Shown here in pieces: positions 1 to 8,650 of a DNA stretch of 64,000 nucleotides (position 1 is its first letter; each line of letters begins with the position of its first letter). The notes beneath the pieces were generated by a model. It searched no databases and was not told where the DNA came from. It saw nothing but the letters and a program-made list of their open reading frames with translations. The position numbers and the translations under genes are program-made. Location: positions 12,684,454-12,748,453 of the forward strand of contig CM056563.1 of assembly GCA_029721515.1 (NCBI GenBank), given 5' to 3'. Source of the stretch: Synanceia verrucosa. Lineage: Eukaryota; Chordata; Actinopteri; Perciformes; Synanceiidae.

Positions 1-1824
1 TGTATCCGGTGGGACGCTGGCGGTGTGTTCTTTGTGTCCCATTTGGCCCATTATCCTGTTGCTTGAGGGTTCATGTGGGATTCAATTCGGATCTTCCTGC
101 CTTGTCTCCTTGTGTGTCTGTGTTCACATGCACACAGGTATTCAATGCATACATTGGTCCTCACACAGATGACAAGGTTAAGAGTGTCTCACCCAGATGA
201 GAGCGACTGATGCTGAGAAGCGATAAGCTGGTTGTTTTTATGGCGGCTGCTGTAAAGTGCAAGGTGCTGTAATGACATGCTCTGTTTTGAGTGATTTGTC
301 AGCTGTAATGATGAGCAGCTATCTCCTGTCTTGTTGTGCATCTACAGGATGTGATGATCTCATGTTTATAGACTGCTCATCTTAGTTTCCTGTCCCATAC
401 CTTGCCTTTGGGTTGTTTTGTCTTGGCAATATTCAGCATTGGCAGGGCACAAAAATGTATAATATAACATAAAATGCATAATAACATAGTCCATTCCCAT
501 TCCACAGTCACTCTCATTACTGACACTGACCTCTGTGTGATCCCAGGAAGTAATTACGCAATTTGCTCTTTTCGTTTCATTGGTCCAAAAAATGGTTTTA
601 AGTCCCTTAGGAGGTACGTCCCAAATACACGTCCTTTGAAATTTAATTCAGCGACTGCCTGGCTACAATATGAAGAGGATAGTTGATCAAAGGAAGTATA
701 GGGAAGTTGAGCAATGCAAAGTGATGCAATGTGCTCATTATACTGTTTAGCTGTGAAATGGTAAAACCAAAACCAATCCCTGCTGACTGGCTGGAGCAAA
801 CCTTTTCTCTTTACAGCTAAACCATACATAGTATGTCCCGAAAACATTTGAATCTGTTTTCTTGTTTTCTTTCAACACTTAAAACTTGAAAATGCAATCA
901 GGAGACAGATGAAGCAGAGGAACATGTTTATTTTCCACATTATTCTGTGTTGTATATAATTTTAACTTTAAGTTGGTCAGAAAAAACAAGTTTGAAGATT
1001 AGCTTATAGCTTATTCTAACATACAGCAGTGTCTATTTATATTGAACAATTGGCTCTGGACTCTTGAGAGGAACCTTTTGATTATTGTTTTCTTAAAATT
1101 GAACTGGCAACATTTTTTTCACGATGACTCATTATCTTATGATGTGTTGGGTCTTGTGCTGGCCTGCTCAGTGCTATCCTCGTTTCACCAGTATTCATGT
1201 CTTTCACACAAACATAAAGGCCTTTTGATAGGCCTGCCCTGGGCTTGGCTAGAAACAGGGACTTGTGCTTGTCACAAGGATGGAAGCGGTTTTGCTGATA
1301 AATTCTTAATTTGTGTGTGGGTGTGTGTTTTGCATGGGACATACACACTGTTAAAAACACAGCTCTTCTTTCAGTTACTTTAGGTTTAACATAAAACACA
1401 GACATTGGTCTTGCTAACAAATTATAGTTAATAAGCAGAATTTTCAACACTGCAGAAATAATACAAAATCATAAAGGATCTACAGTACTGGCCTGTTTCT
1501 TTAAAGCTAATGCATTGTCAGTGAAAGCAAAATAGAGCTTCACTTATCAGTGCAATTTTACATTTTCTTTATCGCTGTCACACACGGGTTAAATCAGCAG
1601 TAAGTCATTACTTTAAGTTAATTCTAAGTCATTACTGTAAGATTATAGGCTCATACCAATCTTAATGGAACGTTATATACAAAAAAAGATGATATTGTAC
1701 ACAATGAAATGAAGCATATGTAGGCAACCCCAGCCAGTGTTTCGGGCCTGGAGGTGTCATAACTGCATGATTATTTGTTCACAGTCATATCAGTAGATGA
1801 CAGGTCAGACTGCTGACTTGTCAT
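1..1824. other. No gene seen; left flank
   Basis: No convincing exon or RNA gene. All open frames are short and without recognisable protein character. The part from about 1540 to 1700 is similar to 5890-5975 (shared text such as CAGTAAGTCATTACT versus CACTAAGTCATTATT). It is therefore probably the downstream flank of the tandem duplication that produced the two minus-strand paralogues to the right. Confidence 0.5.
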
Positions 1825-2658
1825 CTACTTTCCCAAGGTATTAAATGTAATGATAATAAAACATATTATGATTATGAAACAACAAAATATACAAGATATT
1901 GCACAGTCCCAATCATTCCGACTGCGTTGTGGTCTGTAGCTTTGTGGTATGTAGTAAGTGTTTTGTTGGCTCTGGATCACAATATACAACAGCAGTCCAA
2001 GGCAAGCAAGCTCCCCCCATGTCCGTCTCAACTGGGAATCATCAGCGTTACTTCTGTAGCGGTTTCTGAGATACATCAGTTGCTGTTGGTCTCCTCCCGC
2101 AGAAAACTCTCTGATCTCTCTCAAGAGGTTAGTAGTGATCTGGTAGGTATGATCTGGATGATAGTCATTCTGGTTGTCAGTATGTTGTGTGATGTACACT
2201 TGGTCTATCCTCTGTGATATTCGCCCTCCTGTGGTCTCCTGTCTGGCACGAATTAAGATCCTATCCCTGTTTTCTCCCTCATACCCCCTTGGGGGACGGA
2301 CAACATAAGAAGGAAGTCGCATGTTGGCTCTGTATTGATTAAGATTTCCAATAGTGTAGTAGCTGTATCCATTTCCCCAGGGCAGTGGGTCCAACAGCTT
2401 CTCAAAGTTGCCATAATGATGTGACCCATAATCTCCATTGTTTGGGTCAAAGGTCAGTGTTATGACATTGTTCCAGTCAATGTGAACTGTGTGGGCAAAC
2501 CAGTAGAGCAGCAGAACACTGTGCTTGGGCACAGATTGACCAAAGTTGATTTGCTTCAAATCATTGATTGAATTAAGCCTTTGCACACCGGAGACTGAAG
2601 TCAGGGCAAAGAACAGAGCTACACAGCAACTCAGGAATCTTCCAGACATCTTCATCAT
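1825..2658 (-). CDS. Uncharacterised fish protein with signal peptide and C-terminal membrane segment, intact copy
   Basis: A 277-residue protein in one coding exon; I do not recognise a named domain. Residues 1-24 form a signal peptide (MMKMSGR, then a hydrophobic core ending LTSVSG). The ectodomain is rich in aromatic and polar residues, with conserved-looking blocks such as NFGQSVPKHS, YWFAHTVHID, LTFDPNNGDYGSHHYGNFE, QRIDQVYITQHT and a GGDQQQLMYLRNRYRSNADD stretch. Residues about 251-271 are a Cys/Ile/Phe-rich membrane segment followed by a short tail, so the likely form is a type I surface protein. The start is the first of two adjacent ATGs, one base after a good splice acceptor (CTATGCAG|G on the minus strand at 2660). 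A paralogue (6051-6928) lies in tandem. A perfect ISRE at 5166-5177 beside the presumed first exon suggests interferon induction (inference). The function is unknown. The gene call is fairly sure because the paralogue preserves the protein. Confidence 0.8.
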   Translation of the reverse strand: MMKMSGRFLSCCVALFFALTSVSGVQRLNSINDLKQINFGQSVPKHSVLLLYWFAHTVHIDWNNVITLTFDPNNGDYGSHHYGNFEKLLDPLPWGNGYSYYTIGNLNQYRANMRLPSYVVRPPRGYEGENRDRILIRARQETTGGRISQRIDQVYITQHTDNQNDYHPDHTYQITTNLLREIREFSAGGDQQQLMYLRNRYRSNADDSQLRRTWGELACLGLLLYIVIQSQQNTYYIPQSYRPQRSRNDWDCAISCIFCCFIIIICFIIITFNTLGK

Positions 2659-2718
2659 CCTGCATAGAAATGTAAAAAATTATTTCACCCATTATTCATG
2701 CTGTACATTTTCTACATG

Positions 2719-4330
2719 TACAGTCATGGAAAAAATTATTAGACCACCCTTGTTTTCTTCAATTTCTTGTTAATTTTAATGCCTGGCTCAACTCAAGGTA
2801 CATTTGTTTGGACAATTATAATGATAACAACAAAAATAGCTCATGAGAGTTTAATTTAAGAACTAAGGATTATTCATTTTCCATGGTTTTCTTGATAATA
2901 ACCAAAATTACTTAAATTCTTACATCAATAGCTATGGCATTGTACCGCCAAAAACACTACTTTTAAGCATTCCATGTTTTCTTTTCTGTTTGCTTTAAAC
3001 ACATGATACACACAAGAGTTAATACTTGATTGCATAACCATTGTTTTTGATGACTGCAGCCATGCGTCTTGGCATGCTCTCCACCAGCTTCTGACATTGT
3101 TCTGCTGTCACAGCAGCCCATTCCTGTTGGACAAATTCAAACAATTTTTCTTTGTTTTTGGGCTTGTGGTTCTCCATTTTGAGTTTGATGATTTTCCACA
3201 GGTTTTCAATTGGATTAAGATCTGGTGATTGAGCAGGCCAAGGCATGGTCTTGAATGTTGTGGTTCTCCATCCAGGCTTTAACTGACCTTGCCGTGTGGC
3301 AAGGGGCATTGTCTTGTTGGAAAATCCAGTCATTGAGGCAGGAAAGAGTTTTCCAGCTGATGGAAGAAGACTGTTTTCAAGGGTAGTCCTGTACTTGACC
3401 TGGTTCATTCGGCCTTCACACAATTGCATTTGCCCTGTTCCACTCAGACTGAAACAATCCCAGATCATGACTGATCCACCCCCATGTTTTACTGTAGGGG
3501 CAAGACAGTCTGGGTTGTAAGCTTCTCCAGGCTTCCTCCTAACCAGTAAGTTGGCTGGAGTGGGCATCAATTCAAAATTGGATTCATCACTGAAGAGAAC
3601 CTTAGCCCAATCATCAACAGTCCAATCCTTGTGGTCTTGAGCAAAGAGTAACCGGGCCTTCCTCTGCCTTTCATTGATGAAGGGCTTCTTGCGTGCTCTG
3701 TGTGACTTCAAACCAGCTTCAACAAGTCCGTTTCGAACTGTCCTTGCCGAGCAAGTCACATTTCTTGACAGTGCCCACTCATTTTTAAGGTCCCTGGAGG
3801 TCTGACGACGATTCCTGACACAGGAACGGATGAGTGCACGGTCATCTCGTGGGGTAGAAAGACGTTTCCTGCCACAGCCAGGTAGCAATTTGGTAGTGCC
3901 ATGTTCAGCTTGTTTTTTTTTGTTGGAATGAACGGCTGTCTTGGAGATCTTCAGTTTTTTCGCTACCTGTCTCTCACTCATGCCAATTTCCAGCAGTGCC
4001 AAGATGGCTGCCTTTGTTGCTTCACATAATTCTTTTGTTTTAGGCATTATGTGAGAGCTGACAACTTCTGAGTTGTGCTACGGCTTGAATGTAAGCAGGA
4101 AATCACTCTAGGCCTTTGCATGTGCAGTGCTGCTTGTGACATGAAATGGCCTCTTATATACCCTGGGAATCAATTAAGCTTAAGAATGTCAAATAGGACA
4201 TAAAGTATTATGTGACCAGCTGCATTTTTTGTTGTGTTCATTGTATTATACGTTTAGTGGTACCAGATATTAGAATGAACAAGAAATTGAAGAAAACAAG
4301 GGTGGTCTAATAATTTTTTCCATGACTGTA
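2719..4330 (-). mobile_element. Tc1/mariner-like transposon, complete ends
   Basis: The element spans 2721-4328 (1608 bp). Terminal inverted repeats at 2721-2771 and 4278-4328 match perfectly over 51 bp, starting CAGTCATGGAAAAAATTATT. It is flanked by the TA target duplication at 2719-2720 and 4329-4330. It encodes a transposase on the minus strand. It lies in the 5' UTR intron of the intact paralogue. The equivalent intron of the second paralogue (near 7000-7090) has homologous flanks with no insertion, so the insertion came after the gene duplication. Identical ends suggest a young copy. Confidence 0.93.
3019..4047 (-). CDS. Tc1/mariner DD34E transposase, probably inactive
   Basis: A 342-residue open frame, the usual Tc1 length. 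The N-terminal half has the paired-type helix-turn-helix region (MSERQVAKKLKISKTAVH, followed by a GRKR linker and a second HTH with SCVRNRRQTSRDLKNEW). The catalytic core shows the first Asp in KVLFSDESNF, the VMIWDCF strand, and the last acidic residue in WPAQSPDLNPIENLW. The second catalytic Asp is not in this frame. About 27 codons between roughly 3335 and 3255 (on the + axis) are shifted, and the neighbouring frame there reads the expected DWIFQQDNAPCHT motif. A 1-nt loss followed by a 1-nt gain (ATTCAAG where ATCAAG is expected) keeps the frame open but replaces the catalytic stretch. The terminal repeats could still be mobilised by another source. Confidence 0.9.
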   Translation of the reverse strand: MPKTKELCEATKAAILALLEIGMSERQVAKKLKISKTAVHSNKKKQAEHGTTKLLPGCGRKRLSTPRDDRALIRSCVRNRRQTSRDLKNEWALSRNVTCSARTVRNGLVEAGLKSHRARKKPFINERQRKARLLFAQDHKDWTVDDWAKVLFSDESNFELMPTPANLLVRRKPGEAYNPDCLAPTVKHGGGSVMIWDCFSLSGTGQMQLCEGRMNQVKYRTTLENSLLPSAGKLFPASMTGFSNKTMPLATRQGQLKPGWRTTTFKTMPWPAQSPDLNPIENLWKIIKLKMENHKPKNKEKLFEFVQQEWAAVTAEQCQKLVESMPRRMAAVIKNNGYAIKY

Positions 4331-4639
4331 TTTGATCAGTCAAGTGGCCTTGAACACTGAAACAGTTTTTTGTTTGTTGTTATTATTGTTCCTTCTGCTC
4401 ATACCGACCAGTAAGAGTTAGGCCAGTATTCACAGTCCTCATACCTTAACTTTTTTTTTTTTTTGGTGGCTGGCACAAGGGGGCGCTCTCACGCATCCTG
4501 TGAGTAATTTTAGGGCTTCTGAGATATGTAGTCGGACCATAAAGAGACAGTAGATCAAAGTCAAAGGGATCAAAGCAGGAAGCACAAAGAGGAGACGTCG
4601 GGATCAGAGAGCAGAGCAATGAGTACTAGGTATTTTTGG

Positions 4640-4935
4640 TGAAACCAGCCTCTACTCTAATTCAGATAAAACAAGAGTGGAACAAGGTGCAAACAAACAT
4701 TTTTTTCCATGATGAAATAGTCTCTTCTTTCATTTTAGCTATTCTGTGTTTTCAGTGTCACAGCACATATTCGGTGGGTCTTGAAAGATGATTCTAAATG
4801 GCCAAAAACGCAGCCCTTTTATAAAACGAAAACCACTTTTCGTTTTAGGGCTGGGTTAATAGGTGCCTTTAGTAGCCTGAGTTAATCAAATCAAGTGAGT
4901 GTCTGCCAAAGGTTAAGTCTATTTAGAAGGCAATT
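4640..4935 (+). repeat. Dispersed repeat, copy A (intron of intact paralogue)
   Basis: The block with GATGAAATAGTCTCTT, then ATTCGGTGGGTCTTGAAA and a GGCCAAAAACGC segment matches 23110-23320 and the reverse complement of 25745-25905. The equivalent intron of the second paralogue lacks it, so it is an insertion. The family is unknown; no protein can be read in it. Confidence 0.5.
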
Positions 4936-5081
4936 AAGTAAATTTGCAGTGGAGGGATATTAACACAGAGAGGTGAGAACATTCACGAAGTAGATTTAAG
5001 TGAAATGCTGAACCAGTTGTGTAATAGTGCTATAGTAAGTAGTAAAATCAAAACTAGTCATGAGAAAATAATAGAGCTCAC

Positions 5082-5130
5082 CTGCATCAGTCAGCTGCCG
5101 CTATGCATCTGAACTCCAAGCGTATTTGCG
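5082..5130 (-). other. Presumed non-coding first exon of the intact paralogue
   Basis: On the minus strand the sequence ends GATGCAG|GTGAGC, a strong donor at 5081/5080. The matching acceptor is at 2660, just before the coding ATG. The same exon end and donor recur at 7481 before the second paralogue, which supports a real shared exon. The right boundary (transcription start) is approximate. The exon holds an ATG (minus strand 5087-5085) that would open a short out-of-frame upstream ORF after splicing. The intron is 5081-2660, and most of its extra length is the Tc1 insertion. Confidence 0.6.
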
Positions 5131-5165
5131 TGGGTTTGTGCAACTCCTTAAGTTACTGTTTCACT

Positions 5166-5177
5166 GAAAATGAAACT
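5166..5177 (-). promoter_or_regulatory. Perfect ISRE by the first exon of the intact paralogue
   Basis: The + strand reads GAAAATGAAACT, an exact match to the IRF/ISGF3 consensus GAAANNGAAACT, inside TTTCACTGAAAATGAAACTG. It lies about 85 bp upstream of the donor of the non-coding first exon and so about 40-60 bp upstream of a likely start site, the normal place for an ISRE. ISREs work in both orientations. Regulation by interferon is an inference. Confidence 0.65.
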
Positions 5178-6050
5178 GAAGCACACTGCTGGTGGTGCTT
5201 GTAAGAAGTTTGATTTTACAGCTGGTTGGAAGAAACCTCCCTTTGTATTCAAGAAAAGAAAAGCAGAACTCACTATAAGAGTTTTGTTTGGGTTTACCAG
5301 TCATACCTGTAGAAAATACGAAAAAAGCTGAATATTTTTACATCCTCAGCTGGATTCAAACCAAAGTATGTGGTGGTTTTTAGACCACTAGGTCACCATG
5401 ACCTTTTTTTTTGTTAATGATGATTTATCCAATACTTTTCCATCATTAAAAAGTCCTATTTCTATCATTTAAACATATTTTAATGCAACTTTTGGTGCAA
5501 TACAGTTTACAGCTTTTTTTAAATACATTCAAGATTATACTACGTTGTGAAATTCCAGTTCATTTGGCTCAATATAAGAGTAAAAACAGTGGTGATCCAA
5601 TACTTATTTATTCCTCGAAACTGAGACCACCACATATCGGTAGTGTGCTGCACTGTTCTGTGCCTCTCCTGTGAGTGTCTGTAGAATGAGGACTAGTTCA
5701 AGTTGTCTTTGTTGTTTTCAAATCTGATAAATTGTGTTTCTTATAAGCATATCATTTTCAGCATGACAGAAAGAATACAAACCATAAATGAAATACATTC
5801 CTATTTTTTTGTTTTGCTTTGTTTTGTTTTTTTCTTTAAAGTTAATACACTATCAGTGATTGTTGTTCCTAATAGAGACCATATCTGTTTCATTTATCTG
5901 TCAGTGCAATTCACATTCTCAAACAGACACAGGATGAATCAGCACTAAGTCATTATTATTAGATTATACATGCTGGAGTGTAACAATGCTGCCCAGTCCC
6001 AGTCAACATATACCATCACACATTTTTTAGACAATATCTAATATTCTCTC
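5178..6050. other. Spacer between the two paralogues
   Basis: No gene seen. The part from about 5880 to 5975 resembles 1540-1700, the downstream flank of the other copy, and marks the edge of the duplicated unit. The rest is AT-rich unique-looking DNA with T-runs. Confidence 0.5.
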
Positions 6051-6928
6051 TCATTTCTTGATATCTATTCCCAATACTAAAATAATAAATAAAAGAAATA
6101 TTACAAGCAAAACAACTAAGCAGATCGCCAAGGCATCATCATCCTCGTTATTTTCCATGTGTTCCGGTCTGTAGTTGTTTTCCGGGCGGTAGATGATTTC
6201 CGGTCTGTTGTTTTAATGGCTGAATATGTGCTTTTCCTGGATCACAATACACAACAGCAGTCCAAGGCAAGCAAGCTCCCCCCATGTGCTTCTGATGTGT
6301 CTCAACTGGGAATCATCAGCGTTACTTCTGTAGCGGTTTCTGAGATCCATCAGTCGCTGTTGGTCTCCTCCCACAGAAAACTCTCTGATCTCTCTCAAGA
6401 GGTAGTGATCTGGTAGGTATGATCTGGATCATAGTCATTCTGATATTCAGTATGTTGTGTGATGTACACTTGGTCTATCCTCTGTGATATTTGCCCTCCT
6501 GTGGTCTCCTCTCTGGCACTAATTAAGATCCTATCCCTGTTTTGTCCCTTGTACTCCCTTGGGGGACGGACAACATAAGAAGGAAGTTGCATGGTTGTTT
6601 CTTGATTGAGATTTCCAATAGTGTAATACCGGTTTCCATTTCCCCGTCGCAGTGGGACCAACAGCTCCTCAAAGTTGCCATAATAATGTGAGCAATAATC
6701 TCCATTGTTTGGGTCAAAGGTCATTGTTATGACATTGTTCCAGTCAATGTGAACTGTGTGGGCAAACCAGTAGAGCAGCAAAAGACTGTGCTTGGGCACA
6801 GATTGACCAAAGTTGATTTGCTTCAAATCATTGAGTGAATTAATTTTTGTCCGTACAGCGGACACTGAGGTCAGGGCAAAGAACAGAGCTACACAGCAAC
6901 TCAGGACTCTTCCAGACATCTTCATCAT
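6051..6928 (-). pseudogene. Second paralogue of the signal-peptide/membrane protein, disrupted
   Basis: Residue for residue it is close to the 1825-2658 gene: the same signal peptide, the NFGQSVPKHS block and LTFDPNNGDY-like text. The frame is open from the ATG at 6928 down to 6395. There the intact copy has 4 more bases (AAGAGGTTAGTAGTG versus AAGAGGTAGTG, near 6402-6406), and the deletion shifts the frame. The next frame continues the family protein (REIREFSVGGDQQRL, then GELACLGLLL) until TAA at 6215-6213. In that same frame another 53 sense codons stay open to TGA at 6053-6051. They encode repeated RPE-type motifs, an acidic ENNEDDD stretch and a membrane helix, which is clearly the original C-terminus. 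There is a 9-nt in-frame length difference near 6290. It could make a truncated secreted product, but it is most likely a pseudogene. Confidence 0.82.
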
Positions 6929-7179
6929 CCTGCATAGATATTTAAAAAGTTACTTCACTCATTATTGATCCATGCTGTACATTGTTAATCTTTTTAATGT
7001 ATTTGAAACTAGAAGGGCATCTCGTGGTTATTTTCCTGATTGGATACATTTGTTTTATAGTTAAAAGTCTGAAAACAGGTCTGCCAGGTGGCCTTATCAA
7101 CGTTGAAACTGGTTTAGTTTATTGTTATTGCTCCTGCTGCTCATACTAGACAGTAGGATTTTTTTTAAATGTTGACCCG

Positions 7180-7229
7180 TTTTCTCCTACATACACCCTG
7201 GAGGGAAGGACAACATAAGAAGGAAGTTA
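7180..7229 (-). pseudogene. Short fragment of a third family copy
   Basis: GTTTTCTCCTACATACACCC and GGACAACATAAGAAGGAAGT resemble the coding bases at about 2269-2319 and 6540-6590. The fragment lies in the 5' UTR intron of the second paralogue, out of context, and is followed directly by a retroelement-like tail (TTTCCCTTCAGGGATTAATA). It probably came from local rearrangement or unequal exchange. Confidence 0.55.
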
Positions 7230-7480
7230 AATTTCCCTTCAGGGATTAATAAAGTATAAAGTATACTTCTACTTCTCGTCAAATCAAATCAATCTTCCAG
7301 AGTTACACTCTAATGCCTTCTTTGTGTTTTAGTAGACAGTGAGTCCCTGTTGAGTTGCGGTGGAGCGACAATACGAGAGGAAAGATTTAACACAACAACA
7401 ACAAGACTTGGAATCGCGTGGAATAGTGGTAGGGTTAATACAGAGGATAAAACTAGCAATCAGAAAATAATAGAGCTCAC

Positions 7481-7530
7481 CTGCATCAGGCTGCTGCCGT
7501 CTGGTATCTGATCTGATGTTGGTGAGAGTG
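7481..7530 (-). other. Presumed first exon of the disrupted paralogue
   Basis: The minus strand ends GATGCAG|GTGAGCTC with the donor at 7480/7479, identical to the exon end of the intact copy at 5082. The acceptor is at 6930 (CTATGCAG|G) just before the ATG. The transcription start is not defined. Confidence 0.5.
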
Positions 7531-7557
7531 TAGGCGTGACTAGGTTACCGTCTCTCT

Positions 7558-7569
7558 ATAAGCTAAACT
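7558..7569 (-). promoter_or_regulatory. Decayed ISRE of the disrupted paralogue
   Basis: Aligning upstream DNA of the two copies (GTTACTGTTTCACTG with GTTACCGTCTCTCTA) places ATAAGCTAAACT here, opposite GAAAATGAAACT at 5166-5177. Three core positions differ (both G residues and one A), which destroys both GAAA half-sites. Confidence 0.5.
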
Positions 7570-8398
7570 GGCTAAACACTGCCACTCTTAGGGATAAATT
7601 ATATTGAAATCAAAGATACACAAAGTCCATAGATACATATTACATACTAATTATTGGTGTTTAATTTAATTTAGTGCTGAGTTGTCCAATACTGTCTCAT
7701 CTGTAAGGTGGGTGATGTTGACATTTTTTTTAAAAGAGTCAGCTGATTAAATGTAAGCGGTCATTATATTCTAACAGTATAAGTGTGTTTCCTGTGAGTT
7801 TCTGTAGAATACAGCATAACATTGACGTTTAATAGCCCAGCTCAACTTCTTGCACCGCTGTAACGCTACCAGCAACCAGCAGGAGGAGCTGTCACACAGG
7901 TAGTTGGTCTCACACACCTGGAAGGTATGAAGTCTGGACCCAGCAGAAGTTTCAGTCAGTATTGCATGGCAAACAGCAGATCAGCCATCTCACCCTTTGT
8001 TTTCTATTCATACAACATGGTTCAGTGAGGGGGGGACCATGAGGATGCTGCTGAAGCTGCTGTTTTGTCCACTATAAATCATCTAAACTGAGGAAGTATA
8101 TGGCTTTTCCCAGAGAGATGGTTTCATGTGACACCTCCATAAACGCACTTGCATATAGATGCATATAAACAGAGACACGCTCGAGTTTCTCCTGATATCA
8201 TGTTTTGGGCTTTTGGTGTTCCCTATGGGAAGGACAGAAGGAGAGTCAAAAAACGCACAAGGGAAACATTTAGTTTCTTTGTGGTCACCACCTACATCTT
8301 TCTCATGGGCAGCACAAGAGCATCATACAAGCGATGCTGTGTGACAATGCTCTGTTCAACAGTTCAGCAAGAGCTGCTGATGATTCAGTGAAAGTCAT
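7570..8398. other. No gene seen
   Basis: AT-rich spacer with only short open frames (one of about 80 codons from 8149) that lack recognisable domains or splice context. Confidence 0.4.
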
Positions 8399-8650
8399 AG
8401 GTTTGTTGCAGAAACATTGTAAGTCCATCCTCCTGCTTTACGCTAATTTAACAAACCTTTAATAGGTTTGCTGCAGAGACATTTTAAGTCCATCCTCCTG
8501 CTTTACGCTAATTTAACAAACCTTTAATAGGTTTGCTGCAGAGACATTTTAAGTCCATCCTCCTGCTTTACGCTAATTTAACAAACCTTTAATAGGTTTG
8601 CTGCAGAGATATTTTAAGTCCATCCTCCAGCTGTACGCTAATTTAACAGA
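8399..8650 (+). repeat. 65-bp tandem repeat, four units
   Basis: Units start with GTTTG at 8401, 8466, 8531 and 8596, exactly 65 bp apart. Each carries GCAGAGACATTTTAAGTCC and CTGCTTTACGCTAATTTAAC. Units 2 and 3 are identical as far as I can read. The first and last are slightly diverged and the last is incomplete, as expected for recent expansion from the middle. No coding role is evident. Confidence 0.92.

Noticed and set aside
1927..2217. Plus-strand open frame opposite the intact paralogue
   Set aside because: Antisense shadow of the coding gene. The same shadow appears at 6159-6416 over the disrupted copy.
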